From S015-6 sp964384945 (lineage in GTDB: Bacteria > Desulfobacterota > DSWW01), in NCBI GenBank assembly GCA_964384945.1, contig CAYLMK010000012.1, positions 62,001-126,000 on the forward strand: a stretch of 64,000 bases of DNA. Direction: 5' to 3'. The notes beneath the pieces are model-generated. The model had not been told where the DNA came from. It did not search any database and worked only from the letters and a program-made list of their open reading frames with translations. Positions 52,252-60,489 of the stretch are shown one piece after another (the first letter of the stretch is position 1; each line of letters opens with the position of its first letter). Both the position numbers and the translations under genes were made by a program.

Positions 52252-53631
52252 GTGAGCGACCGCATCCGAATGGATTACAGTGGGATGTTCCCGTTCCTTA
52301 CAGAGGCGGAAATAGAGGGGCGAGAGACCGAGGTGCGACGGGCGCTCGAGACCCTGCAACAGGGCACCGGGAAAGGGGGCGAATACACGGGCTGGCTGCG
52401 CTATCCGGGGTCGCTGCCCGCCTCGGAACTGCGAGGCATGGAAAGCCTGGCGGAGGAGGTGCGGGCCGAGGCGGACGCCTTTGTGGTCATCGGGATCGGC
52501 GGATCCTACCTCGGGGCCAGGGCGGTCATCGAAGGGCTGAGCCACGCCTTTCCCTGGCTGCTGTCCCCGGACAAATCGCAGGGTCCCTTGATCTTCTTCG
52601 CGGGCCAGAACCTGAGCGGCAACTATCTGGAGGAGCTGCTCGAGGTGCTCGAAGACAGAAGCATCTATGTGAACATGATTTCCAAGTCCGGGACGACGAC
52701 CGAACCCGGGCTGGCCTTCCGCGTCTTTCGGGAGCGCCTGGTCCAGATGTACGGCCGCAAGGGGGCGGCACAACGCATCATCGCGACGACCGATGCCGCC
52801 CGGGGCGCCCTGCGGAAGGTCGCCGACGAGGAGGGGTACAGGAGCTTCGTGATCCCGGACGACATCGGAGGCCGTTTTTCGGTCCTCACGGCGGTGGGGC
52901 TTTTCCCGATCGCGGTGGCAGGGATTCCCATCGAAGACCTGGTCGACGGGGCGGCCAGCATGATGGAACCGTGCACCCGAAAGGGCCTTTTTCAGAACCC
53001 GGCGGCCCTGTACGCGGCGGCGCGGAACCTTCTGCTTGCGAAAGGATACGCCACCGAGATCCTCGTCTCTTACGACCCAAAGCTTCAGTACTTCGCCGAG
53101 TGGTGGAAGCAGCTCTTCGGGGAGAGCGAGGGCAAGGACGGCAAGGGCATCTTCCCGGCCTCGGTCCTGTTCACCTCGGATCTGCATTCCATGGGACAGT
53201 GGATCCAGGAAGGCAGGAGGACGGTTTTCGAGACCGTGCTGCACATGGCGCGCGAGGCGTCGAGCCTGCAGGTGCCTGCCGATGCGTCCGGCCTGGAGGA
53301 CGGCCTGGGCTACCTGGAGGGCAGAACCTGGCCGGAGATCCAGGAAAAGGCGTACGAGGGCACCAGGATGGCCCACTACCAGGGAAACGTGCCCATTCTG
53401 GTCCTGGAGGCCCCGGAGCGCAATGCCTTCACCCTCGGGCAGATGATCCAGTTCTTCGAAACCGCGTGCGGGATTTCCGGCTACCTCCTCGGGGTGAACC
53501 CCTTCGACCAGCCCGGCGTCGAGGCTTACAAGCAGAACATGCTCGCCTTGCTCGGCAAGCCCGGCCTCGAGCAAAGGGCGGCCGAGTTGGGGGCGTTCCG
53601 GCGCGCGATGTCCTGCGGCAAGCTTGTGTAA
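52252..53631 (+). CDS. pgi: Glucose-6-phosphate isomerase
   Basis: 459 residues, interconverts glucose-6-phosphate and fructose-6-phosphate. FVVIGIGGSYLGARAVIEGL and ISKSGTTTEPGLAFRVFR are the sugar-phosphate loops, DDIGGRFSVLTAVGLFP holds the conserved Arg and Ser, and GVNPFDQPGVEAYK carries the catalytic C-terminal Lys. Start is GTG 52252 with a good ribosome-binding site. It is a monocistronic-looking gene with its own promoter. Confidence 0.95.
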   Translation: MSDRIRMDYSGMFPFLTEAEIEGRETEVRRALETLQQGTGKGGEYTGWLRYPGSLPASELRGMESLAEEVRAEADAFVVIGIGGSYLGARAVIEGLSHAFPWLLSPDKSQGPLIFFAGQNLSGNYLEELLEVLEDRSIYVNMISKSGTTTEPGLAFRVFRERLVQMYGRKGAAQRIIATTDAARGALRKVADEEGYRSFVIPDDIGGRFSVLTAVGLFPIAVAGIPIEDLVDGAASMMEPCTRKGLFQNPAALYAAARNLLLAKGYATEILVSYDPKLQYFAEWWKQLFGESEGKDGKGIFPASVLFTSDLHSMGQWIQEGRRTVFETVLHMAREASSLQVPADASGLEDGLGYLEGRTWPEIQEKAYEGTRMAHYQGNVPILVLEAPERNAFTLGQMIQFFETACGISGYLLGVNPFDQPGVEAYKQNMLALLGKPGLEQRAAELGAFRRAMSCGKLV

Positions 53632-53785
53632 GGCGAAGGCGCTCTCGTATTGTTCTTCCGCAACGCCCTATACGCTCTGCAGCTCGAAGCTCCCGCGTTC
53701 TTCTTTGGTTGACGCGCCGCACCCGCGTCCACCGGTTCGGCAGGCCGGGCCCGGCCGGTCCCAAACCCTGCACGGCGAAACCGTC

Positions 53786-53813
53786 TTGACATTGTATTTT
53801 CTTGTAGTACAAT
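53786..53813 (+). promoter_or_regulatory. Strong promoter with overlapping inverted repeat
   Basis: TTGACA at 53786-53791, 16-base spacer, TACAAT at 53808-53813. The -10 lies inside TTGTAGTACAA (53803-53813), an inverted repeat that a ribbon-helix-helix dimer could bind. The predicted start of transcription is at or within a base of the ATG at 53820. Confidence 0.75.
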
Positions 53814-53819
53814 ACCCCC

Positions 53820-54269
53820 ATGACGAAAAGGAAGAAGACCTCGGGCAAACGAGTTGCGGAAGGGCCTCTTCCCGATCCGGCAGAGGCGGGCGGCAGGGGG
53901 GGGCCGGAGCGAAAAGACCGGGTCCTCCAGACAAGGGTTGCCTCGTCGCTTCACGCAAAACTGCTCGCCCAGGCCCGGCGGCTGAGGGTGCCTGTCTCCA
54001 ACCTGGTGCGCAACATCCTGGAGGATTCGACCCGTATGGTCGAGAACATCGTGGACGGCGGCCTCGAGATCGCCGAGGCCATCGGGGGGGGGGTGGATGA
54101 GAACGATCTCTCCTCGGTGCTCGGCTGGCAGCCGATGACCGCGAACCGGAGGCTGGCCTGCTCCCATTGCGGGCGGGCGATTCCGAAGGGCGGGGATGCA
54201 TGGATGAGCGTCGGCGCCCCGGGCGGCCGCACCTTTGTGATCTGCGAGGGCTGCAAATGCGGGATCTAG
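53820..54269 (+). CDS. Ribbon-helix-helix/zinc-ribbon protein
   Basis: 149 residues. The middle (RKDRVLQTRVASSLHAKLLAQARRLRVPVSNLVRNILEDS) is a ribbon-helix-helix DNA-binding domain. The C-terminus is a zinc ribbon, ACSHCGRAIPKGG... FVICEGCKCG. No ribosome-binding site precedes the ATG, and the promoter places the transcript start there, so the mRNA is probably leaderless. The inverted repeat at the -10 suggests autorepression. It overlaps the lipase-like gene by 13 bases. Could be an antitoxin-like or chromosomal regulator. Confidence 0.65.
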   Translation: MTKRKKTSGKRVAEGPLPDPAEAGGRGGPERKDRVLQTRVASSLHAKLLAQARRLRVPVSNLVRNILEDSTRMVENIVDGGLEIAEAIGGGVDENDLSSVLGWQPMTANRRLACSHCGRAIPKGGDAWMSVGAPGGRTFVICEGCKCGI

Positions 54270-55036
54270 AATGTCTTGAGGCAGTGGGTGGTGCTGCGAA
54301 GAAGGTCGGCACGGGGGTCGGGCGCCTTCTGGGCAAGGTCAGCCCGGACGTGTGGCGCGAGTTCGGCTATGTGACGATGCTCTCCTATTCCCTGCTGCTC
54401 CCGCGTCGAGAGCAGGTGGTCGACCGGGGCGCCGATGATTATCTGCCCGTCGTCCTCGTCCACGGGCTGGGGGGAAACCGGGGTGCATGGTGGCCGTTGC
54501 GGCTCTTCCTGAAGATCAACGGACATCGCAGGATCTACGCCTTCGGCTACGAGGACGGCACCGTCGAGGCGCACGCGGCGGATCTGAAGGACTTCGTGGA
54601 TGCCGTCCTTCGAACGACGGGAGAGGAGAAGGTGGACGTCATCGCCCATTCCCTGGGGGGGATCATCGCACGATACGCGATTCAGCGGCTTGCGATGGGC
54701 ACTGCCGTCCGCACCCTCGTCACCTTGGCAACCCCGCATCAGGGGACCTACGCGGCCCGGTACGCCAACACGCCTCTCACCCGCTCGCTCCGGCCGGAAA
54801 GCGATCTGCTACGGGACCTGAACGGGGACGGCCTCCCCGGCCGCCCGATGCGTTTTTTCTCGATCTTCTCCGACCGGGATGTGTACGTCGTGCCTGCCGA
54901 GCGGATGCGGCACCCCGATGCCGAAAACATCTTCCTCCCCGACCTCTCGCACTCCCAGTTCCTGGTCTCGCCGAGGGTGTTTCGGATCGTGGCCTCCTGC
55001 CTGACCGGCCCCCTCGCGCCCGTGCACGGTTCCTGA
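54257..55036 (+). CDS. Alpha/beta hydrolase, triacylglycerol-lipase-like
   Basis: 259 residues. LPVVLVHGLGGNRGAWWPLR is the oxyanion-hole HG motif, VDVIAHSLGGIIARYAIQ carries the nucleophile Ser in G-x-S-x-G (AHSLGG), and LATPHQGTYAARYANT is typical of PGAP1/EstA-like esterases. Catalytic His is likely in LPDLSHSQFLV. No signal peptide, so cytoplasmic. Overlaps the RHH gene by 13 bases, so the two are co-transcribed. ATG 54257 chosen; upstream extension is not homologous. Confidence 0.85.
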   Translation: MRDLECLEAVGGAAKKVGTGVGRLLGKVSPDVWREFGYVTMLSYSLLLPRREQVVDRGADDYLPVVLVHGLGGNRGAWWPLRLFLKINGHRRIYAFGYEDGTVEAHAADLKDFVDAVLRTTGEEKVDVIAHSLGGIIARYAIQRLAMGTAVRTLVTLATPHQGTYAARYANTPLTRSLRPESDLLRDLNGDGLPGRPMRFFSIFSDRDVYVVPAERMRHPDAENIFLPDLSHSQFLVSPRVFRIVASCLTGPLAPVHGS

Positions 55037-55221
55037 GACTTCCCCTCCTTCGCGGTTTATTCTTGTCGAGAGACGGACAGAAGAGAGGCCTGAGGTTTTC
55101 TTTCTGTTTCTTTCCGGTGCCGTTCTGATAAAATCGGTCGGGTCGAAGGACCCGGCGCGTCGACTCGTCGAACGTCGGCTCTCGAATCAGCCTCCGAAGG
55201 CCAACCGATGAGGGGGAAGCC

Positions 55222-56310
55222 ATGAGCGAGGACATCTATGTCAAGCTGGGCGAGCGGCTGAATCAGAATCCTGTCAAGATGCCGCTGATCGAACCGGTCC
55301 TGGCCTTCCTGCGCGACGTGTTCACCGAGGAACAGGCCCGGCTGGGCGCCGCCTTTCCCGTGGGGGGCCATTCGCTGCAGGACCTGGCAAAGCGGCTGAA
55401 CCGGGACCCGTCCGCCCTGGAAGAAATGCTCGAAGCCATGGCGGACGAGGGCCTCGTGTTCGTGGAAAAGAGGGCGGACGTGGGCAAGGTTTACTCCCTT
55501 TCCCCGTTTGTGCCCGGCATCTTCGAGATGCAGTCCATCAAGGGCGAAGAAACGGAAAAGGTGAAGAGGCGTCTGGGATTGCTCCGAGACCTGCACGAGG
55601 GACTGGAGGCCCTTGCAGCGGACCTGTTCCGGAACCCGGAATTGGCCAACGAGCACCTGGGCGCGCCCGGGCTGCGAACCCTTGCCGTGGAGGCCTCGCT
55701 GCCCACGGGTGCTCAGGTCGCCACCTGGGAGCAGATCACGGAGGTCATCGGGCGGGAGAAGTCTTTCGCGGTGGGGACGTGCGCCTGCAGACACGAGAAG
55801 AAGCTCAGCGGCGATCCTTGCAGGATCGATGCGCCGCGCGACGCGTGCGTCTACTTCGGAAAAGTGGCTGATTTCATGATCGAGCGGGGTATGGCCAAGC
55901 GGTATTCGAAGGAGCAGTTGCTGGATCTCCTGGAAACGTGCGAAGACTACGGCCTGGTCCACAATATCAACAACTTCCTGGGCGACAACATCGTCCTGTG
56001 CAACTGCTGCGGGTGCTGCTGCAATTTCCTGGTTCGGATGAAGAAATACCGCGGCCTCAAGCAGGTGGCCGGATCCAATTTTGCGGCTGCGGTGGACCCG
56101 GAGACCTGCACCGGCTGCGGTGACTGCTTGGATCGCTGCCAGATGGAGGCCCTCGAGCTGGAGGGCGAAACGGCGCGGGTGATCGAGGCAAGCTGCCTCG
56201 GGTGCGGCAACTGCATCTCCGCGTGCCCCTCCGGCAGCCTGTCTCTTGCCCGTTCCGCGGAGGTCGAGCCTCCGAAGAAGCCGGAACAGATCGTAGGGCT
56301 GGGCGTTTGA
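55222..56310 (+). CDS. 4Fe-4S protein with winged-helix-like N-terminus
   Basis: 362 residues. The first 100 look like a winged helix (HSLQDLAKRLNRDPSALEEMLEAMADEGLV). The middle has VGTCACRHEKKLSGDPC and an unusual cluster LCNCCGCCCNFLV. The C-terminus holds two ferredoxin motifs, CTGCGDCLDRCQMEAL and CLGCGNCISACPSGSL. The domain set is widespread in Desulfobacterota, often next to genes for aromatic or methylated-compound degradation, with no confirmed activity. Likely redox-sensing or electron transfer. An extended -10 (TGATAAAAT, about 55126-55134) lies upstream. Confidence 0.85.
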   Translation: MSEDIYVKLGERLNQNPVKMPLIEPVLAFLRDVFTEEQARLGAAFPVGGHSLQDLAKRLNRDPSALEEMLEAMADEGLVFVEKRADVGKVYSLSPFVPGIFEMQSIKGEETEKVKRRLGLLRDLHEGLEALAADLFRNPELANEHLGAPGLRTLAVEASLPTGAQVATWEQITEVIGREKSFAVGTCACRHEKKLSGDPCRIDAPRDACVYFGKVADFMIERGMAKRYSKEQLLDLLETCEDYGLVHNINNFLGDNIVLCNCCGCCCNFLVRMKKYRGLKQVAGSNFAAAVDPETCTGCGDCLDRCQMEALELEGETARVIEASCLGCGNCISACPSGSLSLARSAEVEPPKKPEQIVGLGV

Positions 56311-56364
56311 AGTGCAACCGCATGAAGGGCGTCCTTGGGCAGGATGCCGGATGGGAGGGCTCCG

Positions 56365-57093
56365 ATGAAAGGAGGCACGGGCACGGCAGGCGCAGCCGTC
56401 CTGGCGATCGGGATGGCCGCGGCCGGCTGGTTTGTGGGGGACGGGTTCCTCAGGGGCAGAGCCGCCGATCGTTTCGTGACGGTCAAGGGCGTGTCCGAGA
56501 GGGACGTCGAGGCCGACGTCGCCATGTGGCCGATCCGCTTCGTTGCCACGAACGATGACCTGGGGCAGGCCCAGGCCGCGATCAAACAGGCCCATCGGCA
56601 TGTCCTGGGCTTTCTGGAGAGGCAGGGGATCGACCCGGCTGCAGCCGAGGTCCAGAGGCTGGAGGTGAACGATCTGCTGGCGAATCCCTATCGGAGCGGG
56701 TCGACCCAGAGCCGTTACATCATCACCGAGACCCTGATGGTCCGCTCCCGGGACACGAAGGCGATTCAGAAGACCAGCCAGGCCGTGGGCGAACTGGTCG
56801 ACGCCGGCGTGGTGCTCTCCTCCGGCGGCGGGCCCTCGGACGGGCCGACCTTCCTGTTCACCCGGCTGAACGAGATCAAGCCGGAGATGATCGCCGAGGC
56901 CACTGCCGAGGCCCGCCGTGCGGCCGAGCAGTTTGCCAAGGATTCCGGGAGCCGGATCGGCGCCATCCGCCGCGCGAGCCAGGGCGTGTTCGTCATCCTT
57001 GCCCGGGACCGGGCGCCGGGAGTCATGGAAGAAAGCCAGCCACAGAAGACGGTGCGGGTCGTCTCCACGATCGATTACTACCTCAAGGACTAA
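56365..57093 (+). CDS. SIMPL-domain protein
   Basis: 242 residues. An N-terminal membrane anchor/signal (GTAGAAVLAIGMAAAGWFVGDGFLRG) is followed by a SIMPL fold: FVTVKGVSERDVEADVAMWPIRFVATN, then the C-terminal AEATAEARRAAEQFAKDSGSRIGAI helix, which is conserved in the family. Periplasmic or inner-membrane facing; function unknown. GGGAGGG precedes ATG 56365; ATG 56335 is possible. Confidence 0.85.
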   Translation: MKGGTGTAGAAVLAIGMAAAGWFVGDGFLRGRAADRFVTVKGVSERDVEADVAMWPIRFVATNDDLGQAQAAIKQAHRHVLGFLERQGIDPAAAEVQRLEVNDLLANPYRSGSTQSRYIITETLMVRSRDTKAIQKTSQAVGELVDAGVVLSSGGGPSDGPTFLFTRLNEIKPEMIAEATAEARRAAEQFAKDSGSRIGAIRRASQGVFVILARDRAPGVMEESQPQKTVRVVSTIDYYLKD

Positions 57094-57131
57094 AGGTATC
57101 GTCACCCCGGACAAGATGAGAGGACAAGGAC

Positions 57132-57638
57132 ATGGGCGCAGACCTGAGCAAGATCGGGCTCCTCGCGCGCAGGGAGATCGAGGCGCGGATGGCGGGCCCC
57201 CTGATCAGGGCCTTTTCAAGGGAGATCGGAGAAGGAAGGGCGCTCGAGATCTTGCGCGGGGTCATCGTCTCGCTCGCGAAGGACAGCGGAGCGATGCTCC
57301 GTGAATTCGTGGGGGGAGACAGCCTGGAGCACTTTGCCAGGGGTCTGCCCCTCTGGAGTCAGGACGATGCGGTCGCCTTCGATCTCCTCGATCTCGGGCC
57401 GGACAGGATCTCGATGAACGTGACCCGCTGCCGGTATGCGGAGATGTACAGGGAACTCGGCATGGCGGACCTGGGGTTTACCCTGTCCTGCGCCCGGGAC
57501 TTCGCGCTGGTCGAGGGCTTCAACCCGGCGATCCGGCTCGAGCGGACGCAGACGATCATGGAAGGGGCGGACTACTGCGATTTCCGCTTCACCCTCGAGG
57601 GGAGCGCCCCGGCTTCTTCTCGCAGACCAGGTCCTTGA
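57132..57638 (+). CDS. L-2-amino-thiazoline-4-carboxylate hydrolase-family protein
   Basis: 168 residues. RYAEMYRELGMADLGFTLSCARDFALVEGFNPAIRLERTQTIMEGADYCDFRF is the core of the ATC-hydrolase family. True ATC hydrolases open a cysteine-derived thiazoline ring; most homologues in anaerobes have unknown substrates. The C-terminal 50 bases overlap the 2Fe-2S gene on the other strand (57589-57638). It lies 38 bases after the SIMPL gene. Confidence 0.75.
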   Translation: MGADLSKIGLLARREIEARMAGPLIRAFSREIGEGRALEILRGVIVSLAKDSGAMLREFVGGDSLEHFARGLPLWSQDDAVAFDLLDLGPDRISMNVTRCRYAEMYRELGMADLGFTLSCARDFALVEGFNPAIRLERTQTIMEGADYCDFRFTLEGSAPASSRRPGP

Positions 57639-57930
57639 AAACCCGCGAGGCGCTGACCGGCTCCAGGGTCACGTCTCCGGCGACGGGGACCTGGCAGAAG
57701 AGGCCGGCCTTTCCGTTGACCCTGCCCGTGCAGCGGCCGCAGATGCCCAGGCCGCACCCGGCGTGGTCGTAGTAGGCCAGCGTGCCGTCCAGGTTCTGGT
57801 AGATGTAATCGAGCACGTCCATGGCCGACATGCCGTCCTCCAGCGGGACCTCGTATTCTTGGTATTGAGGGTCCCTGTCCACCGCGGGATCCATCCGAAA
57901 TACCCTCGCGACGATGGTCTTCTCAGGCAT
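57589..57930 (-). CDS. Short 2Fe-2S protein, fumarate-reductase/SdhB N-terminal type
   Basis: 113 residues. It matches only the N-terminal plant-ferredoxin-like domain of SdhB/FrdB: YYDHAGCGLGICGRCTGRVNGKAGLFC gives Cys59, Cys64, Cys67 and Cys79. The normal C-terminal [4Fe-4S]/[3Fe-4S] half is absent. It follows the flavoprotein gene by 17 bases, so the two form a minimal soluble-looking module without a haem membrane anchor. The start at ATG 57930 is well placed. Its 3' end overlaps the ATC-hydrolase-like gene. Confidence 0.85.
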   Translation of the reverse strand: MPEKTIVARVFRMDPAVDRDPQYQEYEVPLEDGMSAMDVLDYIYQNLDGTLAYYDHAGCGLGICGRCTGRVNGKAGLFCQVPVAGDVTLEPVSASRVFKDLVCEKKPGRSPRG

Positions 57931-57947
57931 TGCCCGGCCTCTCCTGT

Positions 57948-59726
57948 TCAATGGTGGCCGCCGATATCCGAATGCGACTCCATCATTGTCTTGATCATTT
58001 CCAGATAGGGTGTCCGGCCACCGGGGGGAGTCAGGGAGTTCGTGCAAACGGGCCGGGTGGTCAACTCGAACCCGCCGTCTGTTCGTCTGACTACGCTTTC
58101 CTTGAGCCAGTGATCGTTGTCCGTATTCGGGTGATCTTCGCGGAAGTGGACGCCCCGGCTCTCGGTCCGCTGCAGCGCGCTGGCCGCGGAGAATTCGAGA
58201 AGATCCAGGATGGACTCGAGCTCGATCGCGTCGAGCCACTCCTTGTTGTAGAGTCTTCCCTCGGCCGTTGTCTGGAGGAACGGCAGTTCGTCCCGCTTCA
58301 TCCGCCGGATCTCTTCGAGGAGGATCGCAAGCTCCTTTCCGGTCCGGATCGGGCCGAGGTGCTTGTGCGCCATCTGCTGCACCCGTCTCCGGAGGGGGGC
58401 GGGACGCAGGCCGTCGTTCTTGCGTTGCAGGGGCCGTTCCGCCTTTCGCACCTTCTCCGCAAAGGCCTCCGCTTTCGGCATGGGCGCGCTCGCCTTCCTG
58501 GCATACTCTCCGGCGGTCCGGCCCGCATCGGCACCGTGCACGAGCATCTCGGTGATCGCGGAGAAGACGCGGTTGGCCCCGAACGCCCCGAGGGTGCATT
58601 CGCCGGCCGCAAACAGGCCGGGTACCCGGGTCTCGAACGCCTCGTTTACGATCATCCCCCCCTCGAAGTATTCGACCACCGCTCCCACTTCCGAGGGCTC
58701 GTTCTCCCTGAACCGCCGGCCGAGTTCGGCCAGGTCGAGGGCCTTGTACTTCCAGTTCGGGAAGACCATGGAAGCGATGAGTTCATAGTTCTCCCACGGC
58801 ACGTCGCCCCGGCGGAAATAAACCCCGCCGTGCGGCGTGCCGCGGCCTTCCCGGATCTCCCGCGCCGTTGCGTAGGAGACGAAGCTCTTGTTCCACTCCG
58901 TGCTCGTGCCGATGCGTACCGTGTGCGGATCATACCGGTCGAGGAAGGCCTGGCCGAGGCTGTTCGTAAGCTTGTGTCCCGCCAGCATCCCCATGATGTA
59001 CGTGGCCAGGCTCCCCCGCCACGCGGGCGGTTCGAGCAGGACGTTGCAGCAGAACGTAATGAACTCCATGTTTCCGAGGTCCGCGCCGGCCCGGTGCGCG
59101 GCCACCATGCCCTCGCCCGAGAGGTCCCGCATCCCGGTATTGGGCCAGAAGGCCTTGTGCCAGCCGCCGGCGGCCATGACCACGGCCTTGGCCGCGACGC
59201 GGATGAATTCCCCCTTTCGGACATCGAGCGCGAGTGCGCCGGCGATCCTGCCCTGCTCGACCACGAGATCGATGAGCATGACGTCCTCGAACAGATCCAC
59301 GCCGACGGTGCGGGCCCGTCTGAGCAGCACATCCATGAGTCCGAGCCCGCTTGTGAAGACGGCCCGCTCCTCCGAGATCAGGATGGCGAGTCCCCAGTCG
59401 ATCATCTCCTTGAGACGGGCAGGGGCCTGCCGGACGTAATGCTCCACCCGCTTCTGGTCGTTCAGGAAGAACCCCTGCGTCACGATGTCGTGGAAGACCT
59501 TCTCTTCGCTGTCGCCCGGGGCCCCGGGGTAGCCGAGGGCGCTCAGGCTCCTTCCGTCCAGGGTGAAGTCGGCGCCCGCCATGGGGCTCGCGCCGCAGCG
59601 GGCCAGGGGCCCCTTGCTCAGGAGGACCGCCTTGGCCCCCTTCTCCCTGGCGCCGATGGCGGCCCGGAAGCCGGCGCCTCCGCCGCCCACAATGAGAACG
59701 TCCGTTCGAATCGTCTGTCCGGCCAT
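57948..59726 (-). CDS. FAD-binding fumarate reductase/succinate dehydrogenase-like flavoprotein
   Basis: 592 residues. TDVLIVGGGGAGFRAAIGAREKGA is the FAD Rossmann motif; MAGADFTLDGRSL and VVMAAGGWHKAFWPNTG fit the SdhA/FrdA fold, and CTLGAFGANRVFSAITEMLVHGADAG is the second FAD segment. The family includes fumarate reductases, aspartate oxidase and APS reductase alpha; the partner 2Fe-2S subunit suggests a fumarate-reductase-like or enoate-type redox role. ATG 59726 has AAAGGGGG upstream; ATG 59741 is possible. Confidence 0.88.
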   Translation of the reverse strand: MAGQTIRTDVLIVGGGGAGFRAAIGAREKGAKAVLLSKGPLARCGASPMAGADFTLDGRSLSALGYPGAPGDSEEKVFHDIVTQGFFLNDQKRVEHYVRQAPARLKEMIDWGLAILISEERAVFTSGLGLMDVLLRRARTVGVDLFEDVMLIDLVVEQGRIAGALALDVRKGEFIRVAAKAVVMAAGGWHKAFWPNTGMRDLSGEGMVAAHRAGADLGNMEFITFCCNVLLEPPAWRGSLATYIMGMLAGHKLTNSLGQAFLDRYDPHTVRIGTSTEWNKSFVSYATAREIREGRGTPHGGVYFRRGDVPWENYELIASMVFPNWKYKALDLAELGRRFRENEPSEVGAVVEYFEGGMIVNEAFETRVPGLFAAGECTLGAFGANRVFSAITEMLVHGADAGRTAGEYARKASAPMPKAEAFAEKVRKAERPLQRKNDGLRPAPLRRRVQQMAHKHLGPIRTGKELAILLEEIRRMKRDELPFLQTTAEGRLYNKEWLDAIELESILDLLEFSAASALQRTESRGVHFREDHPNTDNDHWLKESVVRRTDGGFELTTRPVCTNSLTPPGGRTPYLEMIKTMMESHSDIGGHH

Positions 59727-59845
59727 CCAACCCCCTTTCACGGCCGTGTGCTTGATCGCACCGGCTCGCAGGCCAACCCTATCACTTGCCGAAGCCCATT
59801 GTCAGTACAGATTAATAAAACACAATACTGTGAAAAATAATTTTC

Positions 59846-59874
59846 TTGACACCCCCACGGGAATGATTTACACT
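59846..59874 (+). promoter_or_regulatory. Promoter of the metallopeptidase gene
   Basis: TTGACA at 59846-59851, 17-base spacer, TACACT at 59869-59874, in an AT-rich patch (59800-59925). Transcription would begin near 59881, 43 bases before the ATG. The same -35/-10 pair as at 21457. Confidence 0.7.
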
Positions 59875-59923
59875 ATGCAAACAAATATACTTTCTGACAG
59901 AACAAAGACGAAGTTGTCTGCAA

Positions 59924-60466
59924 ATGAGATTCGCAAGCCTGATCCCTCTCTGCCTCCTCGTGCTCGCCGCGTGCGGCGAGCACGAGGAGCAAACGACGGA
60001 GTTTGGCCTTTGCTCGGATGCGACATTGGAAGAACAAGAGACTATGTGGAGAGTCTACGGCACGTTCTGTGAGTTGGGGTACGAGCCTCACTCTTGCGTG
60101 GTATTCGTGCGTTCGCCAGATCAAGAAGTGCTGGATGGTTTGACATGGGTGGAATTACCCGACAGGTATCGTATTGATGCGAGGAACGCGGCAGAGGGGT
60201 GGCGTGGCTGCTATCTCGGTGGGGTCGTCTACGTCAGGAGGTACGGTGAGGCGGAACCCTATCTGGAGTCTCTGCTGATCCACGAACTGGCGCATTCCGT
60301 TGGATTTCAGCACGGATCGGCGATGAAAGCATTCGAGTCCCGAGTCGAGGAGCGAATGCACCGAAGCGCTCTCTCGGCGGCACGACTGAAGCTTGCCGCA
60401 GTGCACCCCGGGGCGACAGCCGGGACCCGGGTCCGCCGTCAGCCCGACGCGCACGGTAGGGGATAG
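59924..60466 (+). CDS. Lipoprotein with metzincin-type HExxHxxGxxH motif
   Basis: 180 residues. Signal peptide with lipobox LVLAAC, lipidation at Cys17. The zinc motif HELAHSVGFQH (His120, Glu121, His124, His130) is a complete metzincin-type site, close to the C-terminus, so the whole protein is a minimal zincin. Four more Cys may form disulfides. I do not recognise the family. A strong promoter, but no ribosome-binding site, lies upstream, and a 17-bp palindrome covers the lipobox codons. It sits beside hicAB and the kce repeat. Confidence 0.65.
   Translation: MRFASLIPLCLLVLAACGEHEEQTTEFGLCSDATLEEQETMWRVYGTFCELGYEPHSCVVFVRSPDQEVLDGLTWVELPDRYRIDARNAAEGWRGCYLGGVVYVRRYGEAEPYLESLLIHELAHSVGFQHGSAMKAFESRVEERMHRSALSAARLKLAAVHPGATAGTRVRRQPDAHGRG
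59954..59989. repeat. 17-bp perfect palindrome in a signal-peptide region
   Basis: 59954-59970 and 59973-59989 are perfect inverted copies with only two bases between them. It codes for the lipobox and first mature residues (LLVLAACGEHEEQ), so in mRNA it would form a very stable hairpin 30 bases into the coding region. Confidence 0.85.
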
Positions 60467-60489
60467 GATCGATGGTCCGAAGACCCGCG

